Origin: Nymphaea colorata
Lineage: Eukaryota; Streptophyta; Magnoliopsida; Nymphaeales; Nymphaeaceae
Direction of reading: 5' to 3'
Assembly: GCF_008831285.2 (NCBI RefSeq)
Contig: NC_045141.1
Span: 26,835,315 to 26,899,314 of the forward strand
Length of the DNA: 64,000 nt
Part shown: in pieces, positions 1-13,674 of the stretch
How positions within the stretch are numbered: the first letter of the stretch is position 1
Layout of the letters: every line of letters starts with the position of its first letter
Notes under the pieces: generated by a model
Databases searched by the model: none
The model's input: only the letters and a program-made list of their open reading frames with translations
What the model was told of the DNA's origin: nothing
Position numbers and translations under genes: made by a program

Positions 1-664
1 ACGCTGCGTTCCTTATTTGAGCTATACCGTTGCATTATGTATATGAAAACTTTTGGAATTACTACTACTTAGGCGACAGAATATTAGAATCTGCGTCGCA
101 TTATTTGTTGCTTTCGGGTTTTTTCTATGATTTAAAGAAAATACTTTCCCTGCTTGCTGAAATTTGGTGATCGATGAGATCATCACGAAGTCTCCGTTGA
201 AAATAGGAATGTATATGTGAAATTCGAAGTATCTTCACCAAAATTTCTTTTGAGTAACATAAATTTTGATTGAGGTCGTGCCTGTTTAATTTTGATTGAG
301 GTCGTGCCTCTTTACTGACAGAATTTCGTCACTAAAAGTATGCAAGTTTAGCGTGTGATGGGGATCGTTGGGCGAAAACACTCTTAAAAGGGAGAATTTG
401 CTCCAGTTAGTCCATATGAGTTTTTCGTCGATTTATTTTTTAGATCTTAAAATGCTTCCAACTTTTTGTCTGTGAAGGCATCCGATGTAAATGCTTTAGC
501 AAAATGGAATGCATAAGAGAGCATTCTCTTGCGAAATCTGGCTACTTTTATATTATTTTTCTGAAGAATTTGACCATCTGAGGTCGAATGTTAACTAATA
601 ATGTTATGCAATCTTCAAATGATTTTTTAGAGGGGCTAAACTAGCTACCTTCAAGTTTTTTCAG
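1..664 (+). other. Probable intron 1 of the receptor kinase gene (no exon seen)
   Basis: This AT-rich stretch ends in a T-rich tract and an AG acceptor at 663-664, immediately before the first recognisable exon. That exon starts in phase 1, so it needs one base from an upstream exon. I found no start codon followed by a signal peptide here. The first coding exon is therefore inferred to lie upstream of the window. Confidence 0.6.
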
Positions 665-3600
665 GATTCATAAGCATAGATTGTGGGGGTCTTGAAGCCA
701 GTCATGTGGATGCAGTCACTGGAATTGAATATGTGTGGGATTCTGATATTATGAAGCTTGGGGTAAATCAAACAGTTGCGACTCAGTATATGTCTTCTCT
801 GTCAAAATACCTTTGGTATCTGCGAAGTTTCCCTTATGGAAAAAGGAACTGTTACACCGTGGGACCTGTAACACCTGGGACCAAGTATCTGCTTAGGGCT
901 TCTTTCATGTATGGGAACTACGACGGGCTCAATTCTTTTCCTCAATTTGACTTGTATCTGGGCGTCAACTTTGTAAGGACAGTAAGTGGCTCAAATTCAA
1001 AATGGTCATGGGTCGAAGTGATGTTTGTGTCGACAAATGAAAGTGTATCAGTTTGCCTCTTGAAGACAACATCTGATATACCCTTCATATCTTCCATAGA
1101 ACTCCGGCCAATGAATGTGAATGGTTATGCAATTTTGAACAGCACAAACGCGATGGTTACGCAACAACGTGACAATTTTGGGTCTTTAAATGGAGAGGAG
1201 TTCAGGTATGTAATTCTGCATATGAACTTGGACGTAACTTCGATACGTTTTGTCCTTGCCATACAAGTGAAACTCTTTATTCTATCAAGGGCAAGGCCAA
1301 TATAACTCATTCTAATGGTGCCAACAGCCAACTAGAAATTGACTGAATATTAAGCTATTTTTACTAACAAGTCTTATATCATTTGTTGTTGTCATATGTC
1401 TTATACGATATATCTCCTCTTCTTTTCATCTTATGGTTAGTAAGCTTTTATGCTATTTATTCTTCGACCTAAAATTCAATGATTCTTGCAGGTACCCAGA
1501 TGATAGTTTTGATCGCTTGTGGTTGTCACCTAGCAGCACGAACTTGGTCTCCATTAACACTACACTTCAAGTTAATTCAGTGAATAATGATTTTAGCCCA
1601 CCATCGGCTGTAATGCAAACTGCGGTTATCAATTCAAACTCGAGCGGCTCAATTGTGTGGGATCCCTCAAATATTCCAAGTAACACATATTTCTATATGT
1701 GCCTGCATATAGCTGAACTGCAGAAGCTCAAGGCAAATCAGACCAGGGAGTTCAAAATCACGTTGAACTACGTGGACTGGTACCAAGCCCAACAGCCTGA
1801 ATACCTAACTGCTGTTACCACGTTTTCCAAATCAAGCTACCTACCGCTGTTTGGGCTGGGAGCAAACCGAGTTGAGCTCAAGCCAACTGCTAGATCTACG
1901 TTATCTCCCATTTTTAACGCACTTGAATTCTACATTGTCAGGTCAATGTCAAGTTCTCTAACCGATGGCCAAGATGGTAAGCCCACTCAGTCACAAGACT
2001 TTCTCTCCCTGATCAAGAGTGAGAGCTAGGAAGGAAATTTACCTGACAGAATCTTGTTTTCATGGTCTCAGTTGATGCCCTTACAAGCATAAAAAATGTC
2101 CTTTCTCTCAAGAACAATTGGACAGGAGATCCTTGTCTGCCACAGGGTTATGCTTGGGATAATTTGGTTTGCAGCAATGACTCTTCACCCAGGATTACTT
2201 CCCTGTACGTATCTTGGTTATCACAGGTTAAAAAAGAAAAGGATTTCATCAACTTTTCTGACAATTGCCTTGTACACCTTGCCAACTGCAGGGACTTATC
2301 GAACAGCGGACTAAGTGGTGAGATTCCTCCAGGCCTTTCCCAATTGACCGCCTTAGTGAGCTTGTGAGTATAGTCTGGTATTCAAATGGTTAAATTTGTA
2401 GAGGGACAACTGATCATGATATTTCACTTTGTACCAGAAACTTAGCCGGCAACAATTTGACGGGCTCAATCCCTTCTTCTCTTGCTAGTCTCACAAAATT
2501 GAGTTATTTGTGAGCCCCTTTTCCATGTTCGCTTTGGAGATGCTCTTTTTACAAAGCTCACTCTGCTGTTTTTGTGTCTTATATCAATTGAAGGCTTCGG
2601 TTCTTAATTTCTCATGCAATTCCTGATTTGTGCTTACAGAAATTTATCAGATAATAATTTGGGTGGCTTAGTCCCGGATGCTCTTCTACGTAAGAATGAA
2701 AGTGGCAGCCTTTTATTGAGGTAGGTGTTGTAAACTTTGCATTTCCATCAGCTCGTATGTGTCAGTACTTAAATATCTTTAACAGCACTTTACTTTTTCC
2801 GTTTGCCATTATTGCCAAGATACCATGTTAGCTTTATAATTTATACACTTTTCGACTTTAATTACTTCTGTTGGTGACTACCTTTTTAACTTTCTTTGGT
2901 TGTAGCATCTCCGGTAATCAAAATCTTTGCTCATCAAGCACTTGCAACGTGTCTACTGGAAGGAAGGTCAACAAGACTGCAGTTATTGGGATAGTGGTTG
3001 CTGTTATTATTTTATTAGCTTTTGCAGTTTGTTTTGCTAGTTTCATAATTATCAAGCGAAGACATCCAAGTAATTATGTCCCAAACTACTGAATTTGAGT
3101 TCATTTGGAGTATCCAGTTTTCGCATTCCTAGATGGTCTTACCGTTTCCTAATAATGTTTCCTTTGATCAAAATTTGAAGAACAACCTTTGGCCGGTGAA
3201 GCTAAATTTCTGGGGAAGTCAAGTGGTTGCCAAACATTCTCTTATGCAGAAATTATGAGTATCACGGACAATTTCAGAACAAAGATTGGTGAAGGAGGAT
3301 ATGGACCTGTATTTCATGGATGTTTACAGGATGGTCAAAACGTCGCTGTGAAGATTCTTTCTGATAAGTCCAAACAAGGATCGAAGGAATTTTATACTGA
3401 GGTTTGTCAATTAAAACTTTTAGTACTGACAGGAGAACTAGCCACTCATATTGAAGTGTGCAATATGACACTGCTTTTAGTATTTTTGCAGGTTACTCTT
3501 TTGTCAAGGATTCACCATAAAAATCTTGTGTCCTTTTTTGGGTACTGTGATGAGGCAGAAAACATGATATTGGTTTATGAGTACATCCCTATGGGAAATC

Positions 3601-6600
3601 TCCAAAATGTTTTATCAGGTACTTCTTGCTTAATCTTTACGTGGATGCATGTGCATGGGCGTGCAGGATCATGTGCAAACAGATTAGAAGTATTTAACAA
3701 ATGTTTTAGCATGTTAAGTAACTTTTTTCATAGGCTTAAATGCACATAATGTGGACTATGATGATAGGTACATAATCTTCCTAGAATTTCCCACTTTTCA
3801 ACATGAACAGTTAAAGTATGGCAGTAACCTTGTAAAAGATTCCATCAATGCAAGTAGTGCAGTCACTTTTTGGACCTTTGGGAAGAGCATCATGCTATCA
3901 AGTCTATCCCTCTGTTATTCATTATGTGTTCATCATAGGAACTCTTCTTGTATACACATAGTGTCAGCCTTTGAGATGTTGAAGAAGTTTGTCACCTGCA
4001 CAGGGTACTGTAATTCGAAACTTTCCTGCCTAGCATGGTACCGACATGCAGGTGCAATCTTAGTGGAGGAGAACGTGATACTAGCTTCTTTCAATGGATT
4101 GACTAGCATTTCGAGATATAATTACAGAAGACCACTGTTTCGCCTTTCATGGTTGGGCTTCCTGGTGTTTAGAATGAAAGGAAGCTCATGCATACCTATC
4201 TAAACAAGATAACATTTTTATGCAATATGCAACAAAGTAGGGCCAAGGCAATAATCATATCAAATGATTGCTCATAGAGTAACTGCTTTTTTCTGCCTCA
4301 TGCCATTGTGATTGATCGAGTTCAGTAAACATATGAATCGATCATTTTCTCGCTTGAAAGTGGAAATTTTGTCTGAATGGATGGTTTGTCTTAAAGAATC
4401 AGAGCAAATTAAGTCATATGAGAAAATTGACAGCCTAACTAGTTGAGTGTGTTATCAGGTCGAACAGACATTATATTAAGTTGGAATCAGAGACTTCAAA
4501 TTGCTTTCAATGCTGCTCAAGGTTGGTTAAGATCAGCTGCATTGTCATATCTATGAGTTGGCTGTTGAGTAGATGGATGACTAACAATCAATATTGCAGG
4601 ACTGGATTACCTACACTCTGGGTGCAAGCCTGGTATTATTCACAGAGATATCAAGAGTGCAAACATTCTTTTGGACGACAGACTTGAGGCTAAGATAGCA
4701 GACTTTGGTATGTCGAAGTCTGGCATTCCTGATGGCGCTACTCATATATCTACTGTTGTTGTTGGTACTCATGGATATTTGGACCCAGAGTGAGTTTGCT
4801 TCTTGGAAGTTAGAATTTCCACACTTTCTTATCTCATTGCTTACCTACAGAATATAGGAGAAACAGAGTAAAGAACATGAAGTTTTCTGTCTGTCCTGTG
4901 GACTTTGTGCATTTAGGCCCCATTTGATGCACAGGAATTTTACTAAGCATCGGGGAAACTTACCGTTTTTGTACGGCTTTTCACTTTCATTTTGAACACA
5001 AGAAAAATTACCCTGCTGCAATAGATAGATCAGGGTAATTTTACCCTCCAAAAAAGTCGGACCGTCTGAGGTCCAACATTTTACCGTGGATTTTTTTCCA
5101 TGGTATATTTACTGTTCCAAATTTTTATTTGCCATCAAACGGGGCTTAAAGAACATTGGGGAGTTTGTGGCCATCTTCACCTTCATGGAATTTCTCTAGC
5201 CTTTCAAAGGTGTTTCAAGCCCTCTGATTTTTTTAGATTTGACAGCTCTGTCTGGCTTGGCTAGGGAAAGATAACTAGATCATAGTCATAATTCTGGGGA
5301 TGCTTCCAAGATGGGAATGATTTGTGTTACTAGGCTTAATTCTAGAAAGCCTGAGATCACTGACCCAATGGGTTGGTAATATGATAAAATGGGAAGTCGC
5401 TAGGTACATTCACTGAGCACATTTCCTTTTCTCTTCTTCTCTGTTTGTGGTGCAGGTATTACCTGACAAATCGACTCAATGAAAAGAGTGATGTATACAG
5501 CTTCGGAGTTGTCCTTCTGGAACTCATCACCGGAATGCAACCAATAATGGTGGAGCCTTCAGGAGAAAGGACTCATCTTGTCAACTGGGTTTGTATTCTT
5601 TCTTTGTCCCTCGTGTTCTTCTTATCTTGTCTGAGTTTGGTTGATTTATTGGAAGCTGATTACGTTCTTCCTGTTTCTCATGTTTTTCCCTCTTTACGGA
5701 ATTTCATTGTTTTGTTGACTACTGCAGTCGCTTATGCATATTTCAAAGCTTATAATCGAGTAGGGTTCTATTGAATGAAACCTCTAGATCATTTGAAGAA
5801 TATAGGCTACATGCTTCAAAAAGCTGCAGGAAGTTGATCGTTTAATTGGCATGCGTGATTGAAGGTAGCCAATATTTTGTTCTCAACAGTGTTCGGCTAT
5901 ATGTTCTATTCATTCCTTTCTTTCGTCTTAATTCTTGATTTGCAGGTTGTCTACCAATTATACTGCACTCTTTCAAAGCTGCTAGTATTTGACGAAAGAT
6001 TTTCACCAGAAAAAGAAAATCAATGGGATTTACTAATTATGAGAATCACATGGCCCCATTGTTGTCATGGGGCCCAGTTATCCTTCTTTTTCACACGTAA
6101 AAAGATGGACTTTTTGAATTCTTGAAGTTAATGTTGGAGTCATTCCCATAAGTAGAGCTGATAGTCACACATGAAACGTCCGTGAAATAAGAAAACTACT
6201 GAAGCTTGTTGGCAACACAGTGAATGTGATTTTGCAAATCGTTTCCTTCACCATTCTCCTGAGAACTTTTGGGTTAAATAAAGTTAAATTGAGTTAGCTA
6301 CATTTCTTACATCAAAGGACTCTATTTATTGCTACGCATTTACAATTTAAAATAGCCTGCCTCTTTTATATCAACTTGAATTTCTTCCTTAATTTGTTAG
6401 GACCCAAAAATAAGGAAACCAGTATATGTGTTTGTTCGTATGAGCAGAATAGGTCGTTGCCTTGCCACAGATCATGGACATGCCTCAAGCCTCAAAAGAG
6501 GGCACTTCGTATGCATCAAAATAAGGCAATAGCCAATAGCAATGAAACCTGTAAAATAATTAGTTAAATTACCGCCATGCATAAATCTGAGTATTCATCT

Positions 6601-6985
6601 GTGCCTAGCATGTTATTGTTAATGCTAATCCCACTGCAACTTTCTGATTCAGGTACGACCAAGAGTAATGAAAGGTGATATTGCAAGCATCGCAGATCCT
6701 AAATTGCTGGGTAGGTATGAAGTAGGGCCGATGTGGAAGGTAGCAGAGACAGCATTGGAATGCACAGCAGCACAGGCTGCTAACCGGCCATCAATGAGCC
6801 AAGTGGTAAGCGATCTCAAGGAAGCCATTGAATCATACAAGTCAAATTATGCATCAGGTGTTGTTTCAAGCTCTAATTTCAGGCCACAATCAGTTGCATC
6901 AACTAGCATTTACACTACAGGCTCTACGGTCGATGAGGATATTCATCAGGTTACTGTTATTTACGAGTCTCCGGCAGCCAGATAG
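665..6985 (+). CDS. Malectin-like/LRR receptor-like protein kinase, 5' partial (LRR-I type)
   Basis: This is a plasma-membrane receptor kinase. The family senses cell-wall or symbiotic/defence cues and signals through Ser/Thr phosphorylation. The exons I read are 665-1205, 1492-1976, 2072-2204, 2292-2363, 2438-2509, 2640-2720, 2906-3069, 3181-3401, 3492-3618, 4459-4521, 4600-4789, 5456-5588 and 6653-6985. Every junction is GT-AG, all phases agree, and there is no internal stop across 871 visible residues. Exons 1-2 encode a malectin-like domain ([19 protein letters not shown]). Next come the NWTGDPC cap and about three LRRs (2292-2720). The transmembrane helix is in 2906-3069, followed by KRR. 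The kinase has the glycine loop GEGGYGPV, the lysine in [20 protein letters not shown] and [10 protein letters not shown], so it looks like an active RD kinase. The tail ends ESPAAR. The signal-peptide exon is outside the window. Intron 11 carries a MITE. The family is secure; the exact orthologue is not. Confidence 0.93.
4916..5145. mobile_element. Tourist/PIF-Harbinger-like MITE in the kinase gene intron
   Basis: A 230 bp element with imperfect terminal inverted repeats: the left end begins GGCCCCATTTGATG and the right end, reverse-complemented, reads GCCCCGTTTGATGG. It is flanked by a TTA on each side (4913-4915 and 5146-5148), which is the 3-bp target duplication typical of PIF/Harbinger MITEs. 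It lies wholly in the intron between the exons at 4600-4789 and 5456-5588, so it does not interrupt coding sequence. It has no coding capacity. Confidence 0.75.
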
Positions 6986-7226
6986 TCCTTCCTTGTGCTT
7001 GGGTGGGATGCAAGCATATGAATGTTTCAGCGTTTACTTCTTTAATTGGATGTATAGAATTTGTTGTGGCATTTGTATTACTTGGATTATGTGCCTGCCG
7101 AGGTCTGGGATTGAAGCCTTGGTCTGCACGGAATCAATTTCTTGTGTATTGCTCATAAATGCGGACCACGACATTTTGATCAAAGCAGTCGACAATTTGT
7201 CATAAAGCTGCTCAAAATGTCGTTTT

Positions 7227-7232
7227 AATAAA
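7227..7232 (+). terminator. Candidate poly(A) signal of the receptor kinase gene
   Basis: An AATAAA hexamer lies about 240 bp after the stop codon at 6985, in AT-rich sequence. The spacing fits a normal plant 3' UTR. Plant poly(A) signals are degenerate, so this is only a likely site. Confidence 0.4.
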
Positions 7233-10200
7233 TTAAAAACTATAAGGTGTTTGTATGTTAAAATTGGTTTCTGACTTGAATCGCTCTTCCAAAAGTATTC
7301 AAAAGATCGTGCGGAACGAACGGTTTGTTGTTTGAAATGGAAAATTAAGAAAGATGATCATTGGTCCAAATAAGTATAGAAATTTCAGAAGATTCCTTGA
7401 AAATTTATGTGAGAAGTAAATAAACCTTCCAATGTTCAACGAGTTTGCACCTGCTACCCTGTTTATTTATTAGGATTCGACTCAAATGCGCCTGTTTAGG
7501 CTGATTTGAGTTGATCGATAATGTGGTGTGTTTCTCAAGTCCTATTCATTCAAAAAATTGCCGGTTCTATTTCGTACCGAGTCTTGGAGGGTAATCAGTC
7601 TTAACTTATCAAATATCTGATCCAAAGATTATTGTGTTTTACTTGCCATGGGTATTTTCTTTGGCTTTTCCTGAAAAAAAAAATTGTGTGAAAAGTATAA
7701 GAGCTGTAACACGAATGGACATGGGTCTTTTTCAGCCGTACCGGGGAAGGATGCGGAGCCTGCTTTCATCTTAACGTCAACCACTTTACAGAAGGAAGCA
7801 CCCAACTTCCCTCATTTTGATCCTCTCTCATGATCATTAGTTTCTGAAAGTCACGAGTTTATGATGAGGTGCTCTACCGATCTTAGCTTAACCTTTCAAC
7901 AATCTAAAACAATAAGGTCCAAATCTAACGTGTGGATCTTAGGCCTGATTTGAAACTATATTATTAAAATTTGTCATATCAATAAATTATAAACCATCAA
8001 ATCCCTAGATTTAAGAGCCTGGGGACTATCTAACTGTTTTAAATCTCCTATTCAAGGTGACAAAAATATTGGGTTTGCATTTTGAGGAGACGGAAAGAGA
8101 AGTGAATCAAAATTTCATGCAGCCTCTGCCCAACCTGTGCCCGGACACGAGAAATTGCGGGTGTTAATTGTTGTCGAAGTTGGTCTGATATTGTGCCACC
8201 AAGGTCAGATCCAGGTAGAATTGTTAAATGGATTTTTTGTTGGGACGATTGGCGCTGGAATTTGAACTCAATTGAAAACCTACGTTCAATAATCCAAAAC
8301 ACCGACTCAATTAGTAATCGGATCCCATTTTCTTTACAGGACCCGTCTATATGGATCCAGACTCCCGTGGGTTGTGGGTTATACTTGGAGGCCGACTTGG
8401 TTGTCATGGCTGCATGTCCACCATTGCATGTGAAATTCCATAACAAACAACGTGCCATGAAAAACTTGACGCAAGCTCGAAATATTCAAATTCGTAACAC
8501 GTCCTGAAACTTGTGGCCCTTTTTCGTACTCAATCAAAGAACTTTCTTAAATATCTTCTTCACAAAAAAAAAAAAAAAAAATTGTAGGGATCCAACTTGA
8601 GATTAACTTCAAGGCAGACCAAGAGCACCCTCCGTGTCATGGCCATAACAGAGGACAACGTGAAACTACTGACATAAGAGTGTATTAACTGTCAATAGAG
8701 GGGGCGGGGTGCCTGCCTGCAGGCTATACATACAATACAACCTGCTTCAACATGCACGATCCTAGCGGTCTAAGATTCAAGTGCTTAAACGCTCCTTCAA
8801 TTCGACTCTAAATTTTCAAACCTACATCAAGGTTTAATTAGACCTGCTAATTCAGGTTAGTTTGATTTTCTAAAATTTAGCACATGAGCGAAAGCGATTA
8901 GGCATGGCTAGTTAAATTGGCACGGCTTCAAATCAAGAAGGAAGTGCACACGGATGGATCTCTTGCTCTGATGTGGTAAAGGTTTTGGTCTCGTTGGTAT
9001 ATATGCTGCTTCTAGTAGTTTGCAAGAAATCAGATGCAGCTTTTTTGTGCTTTGCGAAAATTAATTCCATTTTTAAAATCTGGATAGAAAAGTCAGACTT
9101 TAGAAATGTTTTTCTCGCAAGATGCTTGGCGAAATTTGATCCGGAAATTTATGGATGCATTCTGTTTTTGGAAAATTCCGTCTCTCTGTCTCAGGAATGC
9201 TCTTGTTTCCGCATTACTTTCGCCTTTCCTGATTCCGTTACATCCAGGATTAGGGTTTTTGCTTCGGAGACGCTTCATCTCCACGGCAGCTAACTTTCGC
9301 ATCAAGCTTCCACGTTCCTTCCTTTGTGCATGATCTGGAGTCTTGAAGCTTATCTGCGCTATTTCTTGATATACTAACATTAGAGAAATAGAAAAGCAGC
9401 TCACCTGTCCGTGATCCAATGGCTGGCCGGTGGCCGATCCGTTCATGGATTGACTCGGACGATCTGTAATGATTCTGTCAATCTTTTTAAGTATCTGGTG
9501 GTTCAGATTACTTGCCACTGCCAATCTTAGTCTGTTTCCCGCTAAGTTCAGTGAAATTTAAAGTGCCAATGCTTTTTCCTTTCCGATTTTCGGGGAACAT
9601 AGTTTTATTACTTGTGGTTCGGAAATTAAAAAGTTTTTCACAAAGAAAGTTGGGATTTATTATCTTTTTCTCATATGGAAAAAATTTCTTACTCCAAGAT
9701 GAATTGGCTTTCAGGTTGGCATGCATTGCTTCTAGGTTGCTAATGTGGTCTTGCCAAAAGAATGTTCGTAGGACCAATACAAACCTACCTTGTTAAACAT
9801 TGCCAACGATTATGCATCCTTACGAAATTCTGCCCTTTCAATTATTAAAGCAGGTAGATTGTTCTTTTACAGTTCATATGTCGGATTTTTGTCAGTTGTA
9901 TGCATTTTAGCTTGTTTTTTGCCCTCTGACTACTGCATATGTATTAGATATAATATGTAGGACCTACTTGGTAAACCTGCTTCCTTTCCATGTTCTTCTG
10001 TCTATAAAATTATTTGTCTATTGGCATTCATAACTTCTTCTTTTGTTTCTCTCAAGTTATTGTTTCTGTTGGCAGCACATCCCAGGGTTGTACAAGTACA
10101 ATTTACCAGTTTGTCTTCTGATTGCTTTAAAAAGTGCAGGCAGCTCTCTGCTTGATTGAGTTCTTTACCATGATATTATTGCCTTCAAGTTCTGACATGC

Positions 10201-10440
10201 CAAGGTAGAGATTCCTCAGTCTGTTGGAATTTAGTTCTTTTCTTTTTTCTTCTTCTTTGTTGCCGAAGTAAAACCACTAGGTGATGTAGTGACTAACCAG
10301 CCATTCTGGCACTGCTGTGACCCTTGTGACGGCCAGCTTTACCTGTATCAAAACTCGGTTTGCATTTGTAACCTTTTTGTTGGAGCCATTAATATATCTA
10401 CACGGTCATTAATTTTGCTAGTATTAAAAGATTTTGTGTA

Positions 10441-10640
10441 ATGTGGTAGCAGTTGCGAATTACAAATATTCTGGTGGTACTTTCTACAGGAGATTTGTGA
10501 ATTTTATAATGTGGTAGCAGTTGCAAATTACAATTATTCTGGTGGTACTTTGTACTGGAGATTTGTGAATTGTGTAATGTGGTAGCAGTTGCAAATTACA
10601 ATTTATTCTGGTGGTACTTTATACTGGAGATTTGTGAAAT
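10441..10640. repeat. Three-copy 68-bp tandem repeat
   Basis: Copies begin at 10441, 10509 and 10577, each starting ATGTGGTAGCAGTTGC and running through TATTCTGGTGGTACTTT and GGAGATTTGTGAA. The exact 68 bp spacing and few mismatches indicate recent local duplication. It does not overlap any recognised gene and has no continuous open reading frame. Confidence 0.9.
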
Positions 10641-13600
10641 ACTCATACTGCGTGCGCACACATAAGCATGTTTCTAATCTAAGAGAGAATTTCACAAGAA
10701 ATGCTTCTTTTGGCAGCTTTTAGTTCACCACTCCCTGAATAAGGACAATCTGCTTTCCGTATTTCAGGCATGTTGTTAGGTTGCAATCTACTTTAAATCC
10801 CAATGGACATGCTTCTGTTGATTTTCTAGCACATTTGCTCTAGGTCGCGAATGCTAATAGAATAATGTTGCTGACAAGCATTTCCCTATAGTCTAAAAGT
10901 GGGTGCTTTTCATTTGCTTGGCTGCGGTCCTTTTCCCTACCGCCGCGTGCTATAATCTACGTGACTTAGAAATATTCGTTTAACATGAAGATAGTCAATA
11001 TTTTTTTCATTCGAGTGTGCCTGTTTGATCGTTGTTGCAGTGGCACTCCCAAAGTTACTTAGGCTATCGATAATTTTATTATCAAGTTAGCCATTTAGTC
11101 AGTCGCCACCACCGAGTTCATTCTTTTTCAGACGCGGTGGCTCTCCAATTATAGCCTCCATCAACTGATTCAGCATCATCACAGGCCAGCCGTTCCAGCC
11201 CAGCTTACCAAACAGTTCTTCTGTCGATCTATCTCCTTCCGGTCTATTGAATTGGCCGCTTTCTCGAGAAAAAGAGAAAGGAAATCAACGTAGCCTCGGT
11301 TGAATTACTAAACAAGTAGAACTACTTCTCTAAAACCCGTTGCCTGCGGAGGAATGCTCTCTTGTTGATAATTTGTAGCATATGTTTTACATTTGAATGG
11401 TAAATTGCTTGTTCAGTCATCAGTGCACACCCGTCTGATATTCTACGTTTAAATCACCTTACATTCATAACCATATTTTTTTCATTCATGCATTTTCGCT
11501 ATTCGCCAGTTCGATGTTATGAAATTTCCTTTTCGAAGAGCAAACTCGGGCTACGCTGTCAGAACATTTCTTATCCCAAATTACCATGAAAACTGAAGGT
11601 TGTGCCTGTATTTGGCAGTGTCCCGTACTAACTTTTTCAGCGTCCATTTCCATTGCCACAGAGACAAGTTGAGGCGATCTGCGATTTGTCAAGTGGAGCT
11701 GGAGCAATATTTGCTCCGATTTTTAGGGGTGAGCAAAGTAAAGACCTTCGTGTTATCACTATTACAATATTCTGGGATAAGCTTTGAGTTCCAAAAGTTG
11801 TGATACAACCAGGTGCAAGTCTTCACTGCAAAGCCAGACAACATTATTAATCCAGATGGCGCGGGAAAAGGGCTAGGATAAAACACAAGTGGCAGGCTTC
11901 CAGCTGCCAATGATATCATTTGCTGGTTGCGAGACGAATGCTCGCTGACAGATATGATCCGGCGATATGCATTGGATCGTATTGACTCATTTCTTTTTAT
12001 TTGAAATAATGTAAAAATAATTTAAGGCAATTAAGAACACAAGAAATCACGTTTATTAGAAACTTAGAACTGACGTATGATCAGCTGATACAATACGACA
12101 TTGGCAAATTCACTCAGGAACGGCGCAATGGTGAAGACAAGTGTGAGCTGATGTGGGCAATTGTTCACACCAGTTCTCAAAATTTGCTTTAGGTACATAT
12201 TAAGACCTTGGTCGCTTTTCTTTATTTATGTATGAATGTCCTTTTAAATTCAAACCATTAGTACTCCTTCAAGCATAACTTCTTCGCTCCGCTTCTGGCT
12301 CGCCACTGGAACGACGGTTACCCTTTAGATGCATCTTTTTTCATGTTTATTCCTATCAAGTGGAATCCATGAAGGCCCTTGGCAAAGAGGGTTTTGACCT
12401 TATAATATTTATATAAGTTCTCTACCATGGACTTTCAAGCTCTACAAATTTTTCTGTTGTACGAAAACTGAGTCGTCTGGTTCTTAAAGTCAATTATATT
12501 AGTCAACTATAAGTAGGCTTTCTGACCAAAAAAAATGTTTTGCTTGGTACACTCCGAGTCTGGGTGTGTATATATATATACATAGCCACCGAGGAAAGGG
12601 AATAGGCAAAGGAGGAGGAGGGCGACGTTGATCGAAAAGAGCTACGGCGGGCACAGCCACTCTCTCTTTCCGGGAGGTAACGGTATAACGGGGAGCTTCT
12701 CTATGGTTTTTCCCCATTTCGAAAAGATGAGACCCCCATCGTTGCATTCATCGGCAATACGTCCCTTCCGACTATGTATATATATACACACATTACATTG
12801 TGATGGGCAGAAATCCGTCAGACCAATGGAATTTAGTCGGCCTCATCTGAAGTATTCGATAACACATCCTTTTTTCGCGTACCGTAGTTCTTTGAAGGAT
12901 CTGAAAGCAATGCCTTTCCCAGTGCTCATTTTCTGAAGAATATAGTTTGTATCGCACTACTGTAGATTTGAGCGATCACACTTTTCCCATTTCTCACTAA
13001 TTTCCAGATCCCATTTCGGTGTAGAAGTTATGGCATCCGAACCGAACTGGATATTGTGCTACAACGGTTTACACACGAGTCAGACTCTTGTGAATTTACC
13101 AGGTAGGGCCGCACAGTTTACTGCTGTCACAACGTATGACGTAATCGAAATTTGAACTAGTCTCACGTCTGGCAATAGCTTAACAGTTCAAGAATGTCTT
13201 TAAAGCACACCTCCGAGTGTTTAGACAGAACCATTGAACCTCTAGGAAACAGAAAGGATCTTAACCAAACTAGCCAAGACCTTGAATGAACCATCAGTTT
13301 TAGGTGCTATAATCATCACAATATTAAGTTTAAAAGGCATAGAAATTCAACTTAAAGAAAAGTAATTACTGCGGCCAGGGGTAAAACGCCCTGGCACCAT
13401 TTTCCATATAAAAGTACTGTTTAGAAGCATATACAAATTGTTGTAAAATAGCATTTTGTGGAAATGCTATATATGTGACCAAAAGGGGAAACCAGCTACC
13501 AAGGCCCCACGAACTGTACCTTTGATGTCAATAAAAGAATAATTTAAGAGGCCGCCACCTGGATTGTTGTCTGTATACAGTAAAGCAATTGTGAAATATA

Positions 13601-13674
13601 AGCTGCCCACCCTGAACTATCCCATAATCCTCTTGTGATGCTGCTCAAAGAATGGATAGAACTACAAAAAATGA

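Larger units (their letters stand above)
6986..13674. other. 6.7 kb spacer with no recognised gene
   Basis: It holds the 3' UTR of the kinase gene and, at its right edge, that of the EMF2 gene on the other strand. The open frames between them are short, overlap on both strands and show no family motif. The stretch at about 9170-9340 is more GC-rich and contains the sequence ATTAGGGTTTTT, which looks like a plant 5' leader. No convincing exon chain follows, so it may be a non-coding transcript or a gene relic. The 68-bp tandem repeat at 10441-10640 is listed separately. I saw no tRNA or rRNA. Confidence 0.5.

Noticed and set aside
8048-8507. Overlapping open frames on both strands in the spacer
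   Set aside because: Neither translation has a recognisable motif, and two opposite frames over the same bases are usual by chance. There are no supporting splice or context signals.
8973-9796. Several 75-143 residue frames near a leader-like ATTAGGGTTTTT sequence
   Set aside because: The frames conflict on the two strands and show no family similarity. I could not chain them into a gene. Kept only as a possible non-coding transcript.
12499-12936. Opposed open frames around a TATATATATA stretch
   Set aside because: Low-complexity sequence with no domain-like features and no neighbouring exons.
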